Assembly: GCA_041946825.1 (NCBI GenBank)
Contig: JBHGBD010000009.1
Span: 1-64,000, forward strand
Direction: 5' to 3'
DNA: 64,000 bases
Source of the DNA: CAZTHM01 sp041946825
Lineage (GTDB): Bacteria; Acidobacteriota; Terriglobia; UBA7540
Shown: positions 33,991-44,180 of the stretch, piece after piece
Position numbering within the stretch: the first letter of the stretch is position 1
Layout: each line of letters opens with the position of its first letter
Position numbers and translations under genes: made by a program
The notes under the pieces: generated by a model
Told to the model about the DNA's origin: nothing
The model's database searches: none
What the model saw: only the letters and a program-made list of their open reading frames with translations

Positions 33991-35427
33991 TTGCGAAAGC
34001 CCAAGCGGAACCAACCTTCGATTGTAGTTGCGTTATTGGGAATCGGGATGGCACTGCAAGCCCGCGGTGTGTCCCAAGGGAACTCTCCCCAAGCCGAGGG
34101 ACTCATTGAACACGGAGTTCAGCAGCTTTCCAGGGGAAACGAAAGCCAGGCGCTGGACGACTTCAACCGCTTCAAACAGATCGCTCCGCAGGATCCCCGA
34201 CCTTACTTCTACGCGGGCATGGCATTGGAAAAGGCAGGAAGGCTGAGCGCCGCAGCGTTGGAAGTCAGCGAAGCCATTCGCCTGGCCCCGGACCGCCCCG
34301 AATACCATATTTTCCTGGCGGACGTCTTGTGCCGCATCAAACAGAAAGCCGCCGCCGCCGACACGCTGGCCATTCTTGAGAAGCAAGGGAATTTGGAACG
34401 ACTTGAGTCAGCCTGGCTGAGGCTTCTTGTGGATGCCTACTATCGGTTGGAAAAGGCTGATGACGCCTTGAGGGTCCTGGGGATACTGAATGCGCGGTTG
34501 CCCGACGACCCGGACATCGCGCTGAACATGGGCCAGGCTTATGCGCTGAAAGGTGACACCGAACACGCTACGGAGTTTCTCAAAAAGAGCGTTGCCAAAA
34601 CTCCACGGAACCCCACAGCCTATTTTGAACTTGGCAAAGTGCTTTACCAGCGGAATGAGATGGCGGCCGCCAAGCAGGCCCTCCTGGAGGCCGTGAAACT
34701 TGACCAAGACAATCCCGAGTACCTTTACAGGCTGGGGGCAGTGTGCCTGGCCCAGGGCGGGATCGAGGAGGCCATCGGCTATTTGCGGCGTGCGGAACCG
34801 GGTGCCTCTGGAGTGCCGCAGATCTACAATGCCCTGGGTCAGGCGTACCATCTCAAAGGTGAGCGTGAAAAAGGTGATGAGTACAGAAGAAAGTTTCAGG
34901 AAATCACGACGGCGGAAAAGAAGGAGAACGATCGGAAATGGGAAATCGAGAGGCTGATCTACCAAGGCGAAATGCAGCTTGATAAGGGGAACAAGGCCGA
35001 GGCCCGCGCGCTGTTTGAGCGGGCGGCTGAAGCTGACCCGAACCGCTGGGATCCGCACGGTTATCTGGTGGAGATGTTTCTGGCCTCGGGCGAGCTAGAC
35101 AAGGCATATCCCCACCTTGTCAAGATGGAGGAGATCGAGCCGGACTCGGTGGTGGGAAATTATCTGGCGGCTCAGTACTGGGTCGCTCGCGGGGACTACG
35201 CACGCGCGCGCCCTCTCGCGGAGAAAGCCAAGTTCGGCCGGCCGGGCAATTCCGAACTTCGCAGCCTGTTGGGGAGCATTTATCGCGAATTGGGTCAGAA
35301 CGAAAAGGCGAGCGAAGAATTCCGTGCCGCAGTCCGCCTGGCGCCGGATCGTGCGGATTATCGGGAGCAATTGCGCAAGTTGGAAGCGGGGGAGGTAACG
35401 GCGGATCAGAATCCGTCAAGGCGGTGA
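33991..35427 (+). CDS. secreted or anchored TPR-repeat protein
   Basis: A 478-residue protein. Residues about 10-30 (PSIVVALLGIGMALQARG) look like a signal or anchor. The rest is tetratricopeptide repeats, for example DFNRFKQIAPQDPRPYFYAGMALEKAG, LEVSEAIRLAPDRPEYHIFLADVLCR, LLEAVKLDQDNPEYLYRLGAVCLA and EEFRAAVRLAPDRADYREQLRKLE. TPR arrays act as protein-protein scaffolds. TPR proteins downstream of Oar-like receptors in Acidobacteriota may organise surface glycan processing; this is inference. The only upstream start is TTG 33991, with a weak Shine-Dalgarno; ATG 34048 would remove the leader. It sits 87 bases after the receptor and 65 bases before the GH42-like gene. Confidence 0.8.
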   Translation: MRKPKRNQPSIVVALLGIGMALQARGVSQGNSPQAEGLIEHGVQQLSRGNESQALDDFNRFKQIAPQDPRPYFYAGMALEKAGRLSAAALEVSEAIRLAPDRPEYHIFLADVLCRIKQKAAAADTLAILEKQGNLERLESAWLRLLVDAYYRLEKADDALRVLGILNARLPDDPDIALNMGQAYALKGDTEHATEFLKKSVAKTPRNPTAYFELGKVLYQRNEMAAAKQALLEAVKLDQDNPEYLYRLGAVCLAQGGIEEAIGYLRRAEPGASGVPQIYNALGQAYHLKGEREKGDEYRRKFQEITTAEKKENDRKWEIERLIYQGEMQLDKGNKAEARALFERAAEADPNRWDPHGYLVEMFLASGELDKAYPHLVKMEEIEPDSVVGNYLAAQYWVARGDYARARPLAEKAKFGRPGNSELRSLLGSIYRELGQNEKASEEFRAAVRLAPDRADYREQLRKLEAGEVTADQNPSRR

Positions 35428-35492
35428 TCTTCTGAAATTCTCCAGCCGTTTTGCACCTCTCAATGGTTTAAACGGCGCTGGACGAGGTCTCC

Positions 35493-38111
35493 ATGATTTC
35501 AAAAGATGGCCAAGCGGTTCGCGGTACTGGAATCATTTCGTGCATGGTCGCAGGTATCCTTCTGGCAGTTGGGTCTATACCCGCGCGGGGTGCGGACATC
35601 GTTTTGCCCTCATCGGCTCTGGAGCGTGATGGGCCGGCGCTTTTCACCTACCGGACCAACGGGTTGGCGACGGGCAAAGGCGAACTATCTCTCAAGTGGA
35701 CCGATTCATACGGCCGTGTGGTGGACGAGCGCAAGATTCCCGTGCAACTGAACGACGAGTCTGAATTCCGTTTCACGCTCGACCTCCGGCGCGCCGTCGC
35801 GATGCAGAACGAGCTGACCGCGCATTTTACCTTCGAAGGAACGAACCGGAAGGGAGCAAGAGACCACCGCGAGGAAGATGCTCGTATTTCATTCATCGCG
35901 CGCCCCCCCGACCGGAAGTGGTGGGACTACCAGATCATCATGTGGCAGGATGGTTCGGCGGAGCACTACGCTCAACTGAAACGATTTGGCATCAGCGCCG
36001 GAATGTACAGCGGCAAGGCGAAAACGCCTCCCGAATTTCTGTTGAAGAATAATTTGCGCTGGTACGCGGAGAATATCGCGACGGATTTTTACGCGGAATA
36101 CCACCGGTGGTTTCCAGACCGGCCCGTCCATTGGAAGTTTCTCGAGGCCAAAGAACTTCTGAAGAAAGATCCGACCAGCAAGGAAGCCTTCAAACGCCAT
36201 CCCAGCCTGGTTGATCCCGAGTGGCTGCGCAAGATTCAAAACCGGCTGGTGGAAACGACGCGCATCCATTCTCCCTACCGCCCGATCTTTTACAACCTCG
36301 GAGATGAGTCAGGGATTGCCGACCTGGCGGCATTCTGGGATTTCGATTTCTCGGATCAGTCGCTCGTCGAGATGCGCGCGTGGCTGAAGGAACGATACGG
36401 AACATTGGCCGCCTTGAATGACCAGTGGGGAACAAGTTTCGACCGGTGGGATCTGGTCACGCCCATGACCACCAGCGAAGCGATGAAACGCGCCGACGAT
36501 AACTTCTCATCCTGGGCGGATTTCAAAGAATGGATGGACGTGTCCTTTGCTCGCGCCATCAAGGTGGGTGTCGATGCCGTTCACTCCGTCGACCCGGATG
36601 CCTATGTGGCAATCGAAGGCGCGCAGCTTCCAGGCTGGGGCGGATACGACTACTCGTTGCTGGCGGGCGTCCTCGATGCCATCGAGCCTTACGACTACGC
36701 CTGCAACGTCGAGATCATCCGCTCGCTCAAACCCGAAATGGCGCTTGCTACAACCGCCTTTGGGACGGGGCCCTGGGAGAAGCACCGCGTATGGTACGAA
36801 TTGCTCCATGGCGGTCGCGGTATCATCCTCTGGGATCCCAAATCGGATTACATCAAGGACGACGGGACGGTTGGCCAGCGCGGCCGGGAGGCGGAGTCTT
36901 ATTACAATGAACTGCGCAACGGCATCGGGGCGCTGCTGATCAACAGTCGACGCCAGGCCGACCGCATCGCCATTCACCATTCCCAGCCCAGCCTGCGCGT
37001 CGAGTGGATGCTTCAGCACAAACCCCAAGGCGATGCCTGGGTCGAGCGGAAGTCAAGTTCGGACGAACACGACAGCAACTTCCGATGGCTCCGCGAATCA
37101 TATTGCCGGCTGATCGAAGACTTGGGGTGGCAATACAATTTTGTGGACGTCAGGCAGATTGAAAAGAATGAGTTATTGAGTGGCGGATACCAGGTGCTTT
37201 TCCTCCCACACTCGAGCGCGCTCTCCCGGGCTGAAGGCCGCGCCATGCGGGAATTCGTCGAGCAGGGAGGAGTTCTTATTGCCGATGGGAACCCCGGTGC
37301 GTTTGACGAACATGGAAGAAAACTTGCGCAGCCGCTTCTTGAAGACCTATTCGGTGGACCTCATACGGAACAAGTGACAACCAAATCCGTGGGCCGGGGC
37401 AAAGCCATCTACCTGAACGCAGATATTCAGAATTATTATCGCGCCCGGCTCCTGGGAAACGAGCAGCCGGTCCGCGAGCTCGTGGGCAGACTGCTTCAGG
37501 AAAACGCCAGCCCGCCAGCGTACAGGCTTGTTGACCGCTCCGGCGAAGCTTTCCTTGGGATCGAAACCCACGATTTTCGCAACGGCGGGATCGATATCGT
37601 CGGCCTTCACACGAATCCGCAGCTTTCGGTGGCAGATCTCGGTCCGCCGGAGACGATTTCGAATCGCCGTTTCGAAAAGCCCAGGACGGTCTCGTTGACG
37701 CTGCCGGAAGAGGCCTATCTCTACGACCTGCGTTTGGCCAGGGGGCTCGGCAAACTCAAGCAGGTCACAATCCAACTCGATCCGTACGAGCCAACGCTCA
37801 TTGCCATTTCTCCTGCGCCTTTCGGGAGGCTTAACGTGCGTGCGCCGGATCGCGTCAAACGCGGCGCCACAGCCCAAGTCGGGATCAGTCTGGAGGGAGG
37901 ATCCCCTGCGGCCACGCATGTGTTCCACGTGGACGTTTATGAGCCTTCGGGCAAGGCGGCGCCACAATACTCCGGGAATCTGCTTGCTTCTCATGGGCGC
38001 GCTGCAAAGGTGTTGCCCTTCGCACTCAGTGACGAGGCCGGCCCGTGGGAAATCCGCGTCAAAGATATCCTGAGCGGCCAGTCGAAGGCGGTCACGATGG
38101 ACGTCTTTTGA
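35493..38111 (+). CDS. GH42-like beta-galactosidase-type enzyme with trimerisation-like domain
   Basis: An 872-residue exported protein (signal ISCMVAGILLAVGSIPARG). An N-terminal beta domain (about 35-140) precedes a TIM barrel (about 145-470) in which FYNLGDESGI carries the putative acid/base Glu, with YDYACNVEIIRSL later. Residues about 480-690 form a glutamine-amidotransferase-like trimerisation domain (ADRIAIHHSQPS, YQVLFLPHSSALSRAEGRAMREFVEQGGVLIADGNPGAFD), the hallmark of GH42-type beta-galactosidases. A beta-sandwich follows. It is much larger than typical GH42 enzymes, so a GH42-related family is possible. ATG 35493 follows GAGGTCTCC. Periplasmic release of terminal galactose-like sugars is inferred. 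Confidence 0.78.
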   Translation: MISKDGQAVRGTGIISCMVAGILLAVGSIPARGADIVLPSSALERDGPALFTYRTNGLATGKGELSLKWTDSYGRVVDERKIPVQLNDESEFRFTLDLRRAVAMQNELTAHFTFEGTNRKGARDHREEDARISFIARPPDRKWWDYQIIMWQDGSAEHYAQLKRFGISAGMYSGKAKTPPEFLLKNNLRWYAENIATDFYAEYHRWFPDRPVHWKFLEAKELLKKDPTSKEAFKRHPSLVDPEWLRKIQNRLVETTRIHSPYRPIFYNLGDESGIADLAAFWDFDFSDQSLVEMRAWLKERYGTLAALNDQWGTSFDRWDLVTPMTTSEAMKRADDNFSSWADFKEWMDVSFARAIKVGVDAVHSVDPDAYVAIEGAQLPGWGGYDYSLLAGVLDAIEPYDYACNVEIIRSLKPEMALATTAFGTGPWEKHRVWYELLHGGRGIILWDPKSDYIKDDGTVGQRGREAESYYNELRNGIGALLINSRRQADRIAIHHSQPSLRVEWMLQHKPQGDAWVERKSSSDEHDSNFRWLRESYCRLIEDLGWQYNFVDVRQIEKNELLSGGYQVLFLPHSSALSRAEGRAMREFVEQGGVLIADGNPGAFDEHGRKLAQPLLEDLFGGPHTEQVTTKSVGRGKAIYLNADIQNYYRARLLGNEQPVRELVGRLLQENASPPAYRLVDRSGEAFLGIETHDFRNGGIDIVGLHTNPQLSVADLGPPETISNRRFEKPRTVSLTLPEEAYLYDLRLARGLGKLKQVTIQLDPYEPTLIAISPAPFGRLNVRAPDRVKRGATAQVGISLEGGSPAATHVFHVDVYEPSGKAAPQYSGNLLASHGRAAKVLPFALSDEAGPWEIRVKDILSGQSKAVTMDVF

Positions 38112-38173
38112 AATTCCAAAGCCAGGACAGCGTGGGCACGCAAGGCAGGTTTTGGCCGGGCTCGAATCTGTGG

Positions 38174-40504
38174 TTATCTGGAGGCGACTTTCGTGTCGCT
38201 CCAGCTGAAGGGGAAGCTCTTCTCTGCCAGCTTGTACGATTTGGCGTAAGCGTTCCTGACCGTCTGCACCTTCTCAACCCACTCCTGCATGGGCAGGAGC
38301 AGTTGTCGGTAAATGTGATAGGTCATGTCCACCGTCCGGTCAGGAACGTGATCCTTCACATCATCCAGCTCGTGCAGGAAGCGTCGGCCGTTCGCTTCGG
38401 CCACGCGCGGGAACCAGGTCTTGTACCAAGTCTCTTCCAGGTCGTGCAGGGCACGATTCCGCTCCTGCTGAATTTCTCTCGCTGACTCCAGCGCGGCGTC
38501 CAACGCCGCCACTGCTTCTTCGGGTTGAGCGCGCAAGGCTGACGCGGCCGCGGATTTCAGGGCGTTATTGATCCTGCCCAGACTCCCGAGCATTTCGAGA
38601 TTCTGCCGACACATCAACGCGATCGAAAGGAATACCTCCAGGTTGTGCCGGTTGTATTCCACAGAACGGAGATTGGTGTGCAACAACCCCAGCAGTTCAT
38701 CACTTTCGGCAAGCATTCTCGACGCTGCCTGCAGCCGCTTTGAGTTAGCCTGCGTCCAATCGCTGTCGATGGCCAGATAGGGAAGCTTGGGAACGGGGGG
38801 AAGCGGAATCCCCTGATCTGTCTCCGGCCGCCGCGGAATGAAGATCTGGTCAGAATTTCCGAATAGCGGCTCGCGCGCGGAAGGAATCGTTTCCCAACTG
38901 TCCGCCCAGAACTGCGCTTGGCGGCTCATCAGCTGATAGACGCGTCCCATGTTGGTGGCGCCGGAACCATAAAACAAAGGATAGAACGAATTCATCGACG
39001 TATACGGGTCGGGAGCTCCGGGATGCCATCCCGCCGCCGCGCCGGTCACGTAACCGAGCCAGAACGTTTCGGCATGCAAGCCGGCGTCCGCCCAGGCCGC
39101 CACCACCACGCCCATCAGGTCCGCTTGCTCGCGTGCCGGAGAGAACGAGACCTGCTCGAACATTCCCGGCACCCGCTCTCCTCCTCCGCCACCGGGGTGG
39201 AGCCGTTCGCTCGACGGCAGCCGATAGTAGTCAGGGAAGAGTGGCTCAACCCCCTGCGTTGAGGTGTAGATCAACTGGCGAATGCCGTGCTTCTTGAAGA
39301 CCGGGTCGTATTCGGGTCCATAGACTTCGCCGTTCACCAGATGCCTGGGAAGCGCCGGGATGTCTTCCGGCTTTAAGGGATATTCGCCCCAGAAGATCAC
39401 CGTCCGCCCGCGATCGTGCAGGAACCCCGCGGTCTTGGTCAGAAACTCCGCCAGCAGTTTACCGACGCTGCCTAATTCCTGGGCTCGGGGCTTTTCGCGG
39501 CATTGGGCATCGTCGGCAAGGCCGACGTAGTAAGGTTCGTCGGTCGACAGATGAAAGTACTTCCCACCTTTGTTGGCGGCGAGAAGATCCTCGAACATTC
39601 CGAAGAGGAGCTTGTACGTATCCGGATTCGTCGCGCAGAATTCGTAGTTACTGTCCGCAAACTCGCGCAAGGGAGCGTACTCGGGATGCTTCAAAATGAA
39701 CGCTACGTGTGAGGGTCCATCCAGCCAGGGGATGATCTGAACGTGATATTTCAATCCGTAGTCGGTAAGTTCCTGGAATTCCGCCGGCGTCAGCGCATAG
39801 GGCTCGACAATTGCCGGCGCACTCTTGAATTGGAAGTGGCCTTCGAGCTTGATCGAGAACCCGTTGATTTTGAAGAATGCGGCTTGCCGCACCGCCCGCT
39901 TCAGTTCCTCCAGACGATCGAGATGGTGGGCGTCGTCCCAGTAGATCTCGCGGAGTTGCAGGTCGGGCCAGTCGGTGATTTCTCCTTCGGGAAGCCACAA
40001 CTTGCCTTCCTTGGGTCTGATGAGTTGCAGAAGGGTCTGTACGCCATAGAAGAGTCCCGGGGCCGCGTTGGCCGTTATATCAATCGAATTCGGTGACAAT
40101 ACGATCTTGTAGGCTTGCTCGGCGAGAATTGTCCGGTCGCGGTCGAGCGCCTCCCCGATCGTCACCGCGCCGGGACTGAGGGTAAGCCGGATTCGATTCC
40201 TGGGGCTCGATCCTCGTGCGGCTGCGCCTATGCTCAAGTGGTATCGGCTCGCGAGGTCTTCCTTCAGACTCACGATGGCAATATCATCCGCGCGGACGCC
40301 GGGGCCAACTTCAATTCCCCATCCCGCGCCGACCTCAAAGTCCCCAGTCTGCAGCGTGACTTTCTGCGGTTCAGGGATTACAGCGTACCCACGTGAATTC
40401 AGCGGCGAGACCGTTGCGCAGAACCCGTCTATCGCCTTCGATAGAACCAGCAACGCCAGCATCACACCGACCTTGTTCGAGAATGTATCAGTGAAGCGTC
40501 TCAA
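38174..40504 (-). CDS. GH20 beta-N-acetylhexosaminidase
   Basis: A 776-residue exported enzyme. TTG 40504 is chosen because GGAGG sits eight bases upstream and the resulting N-terminus (MRRFTDTFSNKVGVMLALLVLSKAIDGFCA) is an ideal signal peptide; the frame runs on to 40654. The N-terminal GH20b-like domain (PEPQKVTLQTGDFEVG, LAEQAYKIVLSPNSIDITANAAPGLFYGVQTLLQLI) is followed by the GH20 barrel, where YFHLSTDEPYY carries the catalytic Asp-Glu pair of substrate-assisted catalysis. A long helical C-terminal region (about 540-776) has no assigned role. It removes terminal GlcNAc or GalNAc. It is downstream of the CRTAC1 gene on the same strand and convergent with the GH42-like gene. Confidence 0.9.
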   Translation of the reverse strand: MRRFTDTFSNKVGVMLALLVLSKAIDGFCATVSPLNSRGYAVIPEPQKVTLQTGDFEVGAGWGIEVGPGVRADDIAIVSLKEDLASRYHLSIGAAARGSSPRNRIRLTLSPGAVTIGEALDRDRTILAEQAYKIVLSPNSIDITANAAPGLFYGVQTLLQLIRPKEGKLWLPEGEITDWPDLQLREIYWDDAHHLDRLEELKRAVRQAAFFKINGFSIKLEGHFQFKSAPAIVEPYALTPAEFQELTDYGLKYHVQIIPWLDGPSHVAFILKHPEYAPLREFADSNYEFCATNPDTYKLLFGMFEDLLAANKGGKYFHLSTDEPYYVGLADDAQCREKPRAQELGSVGKLLAEFLTKTAGFLHDRGRTVIFWGEYPLKPEDIPALPRHLVNGEVYGPEYDPVFKKHGIRQLIYTSTQGVEPLFPDYYRLPSSERLHPGGGGGERVPGMFEQVSFSPAREQADLMGVVVAAWADAGLHAETFWLGYVTGAAAGWHPGAPDPYTSMNSFYPLFYGSGATNMGRVYQLMSRQAQFWADSWETIPSAREPLFGNSDQIFIPRRPETDQGIPLPPVPKLPYLAIDSDWTQANSKRLQAASRMLAESDELLGLLHTNLRSVEYNRHNLEVFLSIALMCRQNLEMLGSLGRINNALKSAAASALRAQPEEAVAALDAALESAREIQQERNRALHDLEETWYKTWFPRVAEANGRRFLHELDDVKDHVPDRTVDMTYHIYRQLLLPMQEWVEKVQTVRNAYAKSYKLAEKSFPFSWSDTKVASR

Positions 40505-40675
40505 AGCTTGATCCTCCGCAAACGATTTATGACACCCCGTCCTTGCGTCCGGGCGCATTACACCTCCAAAAAGCCGCGTCCGCAAGATTGCTTTGGCCTT
40601 GCGGCAACCACACGAAAGCACTGCGAGACTCATTCTGCATCCGGCCCCGATCAATCAGGCAACATCAACCCGGCG

Positions 40676-42424
40676 TCATTCACCGCCTGCCTTGGAGAGC
40701 GGCTCCTCCACCTTCAGAATACTGTCGACTCGGACATCCCGGAGGGTCTGAACATCTCCACGCGGCCAGGTAATTTCGACGGATTTGATCGTCGATTCCT
40801 TGCCCAAGCCGAAGTGCAGGCGTTTATCACTCGTGGACATAAAGCCGACGCTGGTCGAAAGGTGATTGTAGATGACGCGGCCGGAGCCCGTGGTGACTTT
40901 GACCCGCGTTCCGATCGCATCACGATTGCTCTTGTGCCCTCTCGCCTCAATCAGCAGCCAATGGTTCCCGTCGCCGCCTGAGTTGAGCAAGATTCGCGGC
41001 CGCTCGGTCAAGGAAGTCACGACGAGATCCGGGAAGCCATCGTCATTCAAGTCGGCGACCGCCGAGCCCCGCTGATATCCCATGTGCAGAAAATCGCTGC
41101 CCAATGTTTCGGTCACATCGGCGAAGGTTTTTCCCTCCACGTTTTGCCACAGGGTGTCGTGCTGCCTGGAATTGTTTCCGATCGTGTCAACATCTCCGTT
41201 GGAGGAGTAGATGTCCTTCCACCCGTCGTTGTCGTAGTCGACGAAGGCATTACTCCATCCCGACTTGTAGCGGCTGAGTTTCTGGATGTTGGTCATCGCC
41301 GAGAGATAGCGGAAGGATTGACCTTCCTCGTTGAGGAAGAGTCCGAACACCTGCGTTTGGAGGTCGCTGTAGAAGATGTCAACCCAGCCGTCGTTGTTGA
41401 AATCCTTCACGTCGCACCCCATACCCGACACCGACGCGCCGTCGTCATTGTACGCTACCCCGTAAGCCAGGCCGACTTCTTCGAATGTCCCATCCTTCTT
41501 GTTGAGATAAAGGAAATTGGGGTCTGTATCGTTGGCGATAAACACATCCATCGCGCCGTCGCCGTTGAAATCCGCAATGCCGATCCCCATGCCTTTTCCC
41601 GGCGACTTGACGAAACCGGATTTCTCCGTGACGTCTTCGAACTTCCCTTTGCCCAGATTGTGATAAAGGTTGTGCGGGACGCTCTTGTAGATACGCGGAT
41701 TGCAGTAGAGGTCCTGCTCGCCCATTGTGCAGCGGATGTCGGCCTTGGGGTTCCAGTAGGTGTACTCGGAGACGACGAGGTCGAGCAGGCCATCGTTATC
41801 GTAATCAAGCCAGGCGGCACAGACACTCAGCAGGTCGGCGGGCTTGCTGTCCAGCCCGGAGCCGGCGGTGACGTCGGTGAAGGTCCCATTTCGGTTGTTG
41901 TGATACAGAGCGTTGCGCCCCGCGTTGCAGATGAAGATGTCCGGATACCCGTCGTTGTCGTAATCTCCCGCTGCGACCCCGAAGGAGAAATCGAGGTCAC
42001 CGCCCGTCAAGCCCGCCTTCTCGGTAACATCCTCAAATGTTCCGTCTCCTTTGTTTCGTAAGAGGCAGCTATAGAACGAGGGATCTGACTTCTTGAGGTC
42101 CGGCAATTTGGCCCCGTTGGTAAAGAAGATGTCCTGTTTTCCATCCTGGTCGTAATCCAGGATGGCGATCCCGCCGCACATCGGCTGGGGAAAGTACTTT
42201 CGCCCCGTGAAGTTGTTATTGGAGATATAGGAGAACTTGGAGAGCGCCGAGACATCCTTGAAAGTAATGGCGGCAGGTGCCGGCGAGCCGGGGACAGGGG
42301 AAGTCGCCAGGCTTGCCCCGGCCAGGAATGCGGCAATCAGGGAACCCCCCACGCAGGCGGTGAGCCTCCATAAGTAAGGGTGGACACGCGAACCCGCGCG
42401 GCGGACGTCGGCTCTCCTTGGCAT
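40676..42424 (-). CDS. CRTAC1-type FG-GAP/VCBS repeat protein with ASPIC/UnbV domain
   Basis: A 582-residue exported protein with signal CVGGSLIAAFLAGASLA. Repeated FG-GAP/VCBS calcium-binding blades show the D-x-D-x-D-G-x-x-D pattern (AILDYDQDGKQDIFFTNG, AGDYDNDGYPDIFICN, AWLDYDNDGLLDLVVSE, ADFNGDGAMDVFIAN, KDFNNDGWVDIFYSD, VDYDNDGWKDIYSSNG, ADLNDDGFPDLVVTS). The C-terminus is an ASPIC/UnbV domain (NRDAIGTRVKVTTGSG...HFGLGKESTIKSVEITWPRGDVQ). It is a secreted propeller, probably for glycan or protein binding. ATG 42424 follows AGGGAG. It is first of a two-gene minus unit with the hexosaminidase. Confidence 0.9.
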   Translation of the reverse strand: MPRRADVRRAGSRVHPYLWRLTACVGGSLIAAFLAGASLATSPVPGSPAPAAITFKDVSALSKFSYISNNNFTGRKYFPQPMCGGIAILDYDQDGKQDIFFTNGAKLPDLKKSDPSFYSCLLRNKGDGTFEDVTEKAGLTGGDLDFSFGVAAGDYDNDGYPDIFICNAGRNALYHNNRNGTFTDVTAGSGLDSKPADLLSVCAAWLDYDNDGLLDLVVSEYTYWNPKADIRCTMGEQDLYCNPRIYKSVPHNLYHNLGKGKFEDVTEKSGFVKSPGKGMGIGIADFNGDGAMDVFIANDTDPNFLYLNKKDGTFEEVGLAYGVAYNDDGASVSGMGCDVKDFNNDGWVDIFYSDLQTQVFGLFLNEEGQSFRYLSAMTNIQKLSRYKSGWSNAFVDYDNDGWKDIYSSNGDVDTIGNNSRQHDTLWQNVEGKTFADVTETLGSDFLHMGYQRGSAVADLNDDGFPDLVVTSLTERPRILLNSGGDGNHWLLIEARGHKSNRDAIGTRVKVTTGSGRVIYNHLSTSVGFMSTSDKRLHFGLGKESTIKSVEITWPRGDVQTLRDVRVDSILKVEEPLSKAGGE

Positions 42425-42570
42425 GCCACTCCCTAAACTACAGTAAAGCGCGGAAGAACCTCAAGGATTCTGTTCTGCATGGGTATGATTCAGCTTTCAG
42501 AGTGTCGAGTGGGGTAAGCCGGACATGACCAACCCTGTACTTCTGTTTCACCTCATTCGGCGACGCGGCG

Positions 42571-44031
42571 CTACGACCCGGGCCAGCGCTCGATGACTAC
42601 TTTCTTATCCGTATAAAACTCCACGGCGTCCCATCCCTGGCCGTGCAAGTCGCCGAAGAAGCTGTCCTTCCACCCGCTGAAGGGATAGAACGCCATGGGT
42701 GCGGCGACGCCGACGTTGATCCCGATATTGCCCGCTTGCGCTTCGTGCCGGAACTTGCGCGCCGCCGCGCCGCTCGAGGTAAACAGACACGCCATGTTTC
42801 CGAACTTCGCGCTGTTCACCAGGCGGATGGCCTCGTCGACGGTCTCGACGTGGACAAGGCTGAGCACCGGGCCGAAGATTTCTGTCCCTCCCAGCGTTCC
42901 GTCAGGATGAACGTCTTCGAGAATCGTCGGCCGGAGGAAGTTGCCTTTCTCGAATCCTTTAATGGTGACGTTCCGCCCATCGACCGCGGCCCGCGCCCCT
43001 TCCTGAATCCCCGTCGCAATAAGGCGCTCGATGCGCGCTTTGCTCTCGGCCGTAATGACCGGCCCCATCTGCACTCCCGGCTCCAGTCCGTACCCGACTG
43101 CGCGCGACACGGCGGCGCCTCGAAGCGGCTCGGTAAAGATCTGGCGCGCTGCGCCGACTGTCACGGCAATCGAGGCTGCGAGGCACCGCTGGCCCGCGCA
43201 TCCGAAGGCTGATTCGGCCACGATCCGTGTGGTCGATTCCACATCGGCGTCGGGAAGCAGGATGACGGGATTCTTGGCGCCGCCTTGACACTGCGCGCGC
43301 TTACCACTGGCCGTGGCGCGCGTGTAAACGTATTTGGCCACCGGAGTCGAGCCGACAAAGCTGATGGCCCGCACGGCCGGGTGGTCGAGTAACGCGTCCA
43401 CAGCCGCCTTGGCGCCATTCACGAGGTTGACGACGCCCTTGGGCAATCCGGTCTGTTCCAGCAAGTGGAAGAGCTTGCCCGCCGTCATCGGTACGCGCTC
43501 GGAGGGCTTGAGCACAAATGTGTTCCCACAGGCAATCGCGAAGGGAAGGAACCAGAGCGGAATCATGCCGGGAAAATTGAAGGGCGTAACGGCCGCCACT
43601 ACACCCAAAGGCTGCCGCCACATTATCTCGTCGATGCCGCGCGCAATGTCCTCGTTGTTGTAGCCCTGCATCATGAGCGGGATCCCGCACGCGACTTCGA
43701 CATTCTGGATGCCGCGGCGCAACTCGTCCGTCGCCTCCTGGAGTGTCTTTCCGCACTCATGGGTCAACGTGCGCGCCAAGTCGTCGAGATTCTCTTCGAG
43801 CAGCTTCTTGAGTTTGAAAAGGTACTGGACACGCTCCACGGCCGGAGTCTCGCGCCATCCGGGAAAAGCCGCGGACGCCGCCTGAACCGCGCGGTCGACT
43901 TCGCTCGCGGAAGACAGGGGGACTCTGGCCATCACTTCGCCGGTGGCGGGGTTCGTCACGGGCAGGAACTCAGCCGTTCCCGGTTTGATCCAGGATCCAC
44001 CGATATAATTTTCCAATTGCGTAATGCTCAA
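42571..44031 (-). CDS. mmsA: methylmalonate-semialdehyde dehydrogenase (CoA-acylating)
   Basis: A 486-residue cytoplasmic ALDH-superfamily enzyme of the MmsA/IolA type. It converts malonate- or methylmalonate-semialdehyde with NAD and CoA to acetyl- or propionyl-CoA. Visible: TPFNFPGMIPLWFLPFAIACGNTFVLKPSE for the cofactor site, FVGSTPVAKYVY, the active-site Cys in FGCAGQRCLA, and the family-specific C-terminal SFFGDLHGQGWDAVEFYT, which separates it from ordinary ALDHs. TTG 44031 is chosen: AAGGAG lies upstream and it gives SITQLENYIGGSW as a natural start. It is divergent from an ALDH gene with 149 bases between them, and may serve inositol, valine or uronate catabolism. Confidence 0.9.
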   Translation of the reverse strand: MSITQLENYIGGSWIKPGTAEFLPVTNPATGEVMARVPLSSASEVDRAVQAASAAFPGWRETPAVERVQYLFKLKKLLEENLDDLARTLTHECGKTLQEATDELRRGIQNVEVACGIPLMMQGYNNEDIARGIDEIMWRQPLGVVAAVTPFNFPGMIPLWFLPFAIACGNTFVLKPSERVPMTAGKLFHLLEQTGLPKGVVNLVNGAKAAVDALLDHPAVRAISFVGSTPVAKYVYTRATASGKRAQCQGGAKNPVILLPDADVESTTRIVAESAFGCAGQRCLAASIAVTVGAARQIFTEPLRGAAVSRAVGYGLEPGVQMGPVITAESKARIERLIATGIQEGARAAVDGRNVTIKGFEKGNFLRPTILEDVHPDGTLGGTEIFGPVLSLVHVETVDEAIRLVNSAKFGNMACLFTSSGAAARKFRHEAQAGNIGINVGVAAPMAFYPFSGWKDSFFGDLHGQGWDAVEFYTDKKVVIERWPGS

Positions 44032-44180
44032 GGCATCTCCTTTTCGACAGGGGCCCTTCTCACTTGTTGCGCGATTATAGTTAAGGTGTGAGTCTGAGGG
44101 CAAACCAGTTTCAGAATTGATGGACGCCCCCGCACGGTTTATAGTCTTCGCCTGCGGGCGAATGCCGGCGAGGGGGGACG

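Noticed and set aside
40505..40654. Longer N-terminus for the GH20 enzyme
   Set aside because: The extra 50 residues lack a signal peptide and a Shine-Dalgarno, whereas TTG 40504 has both.
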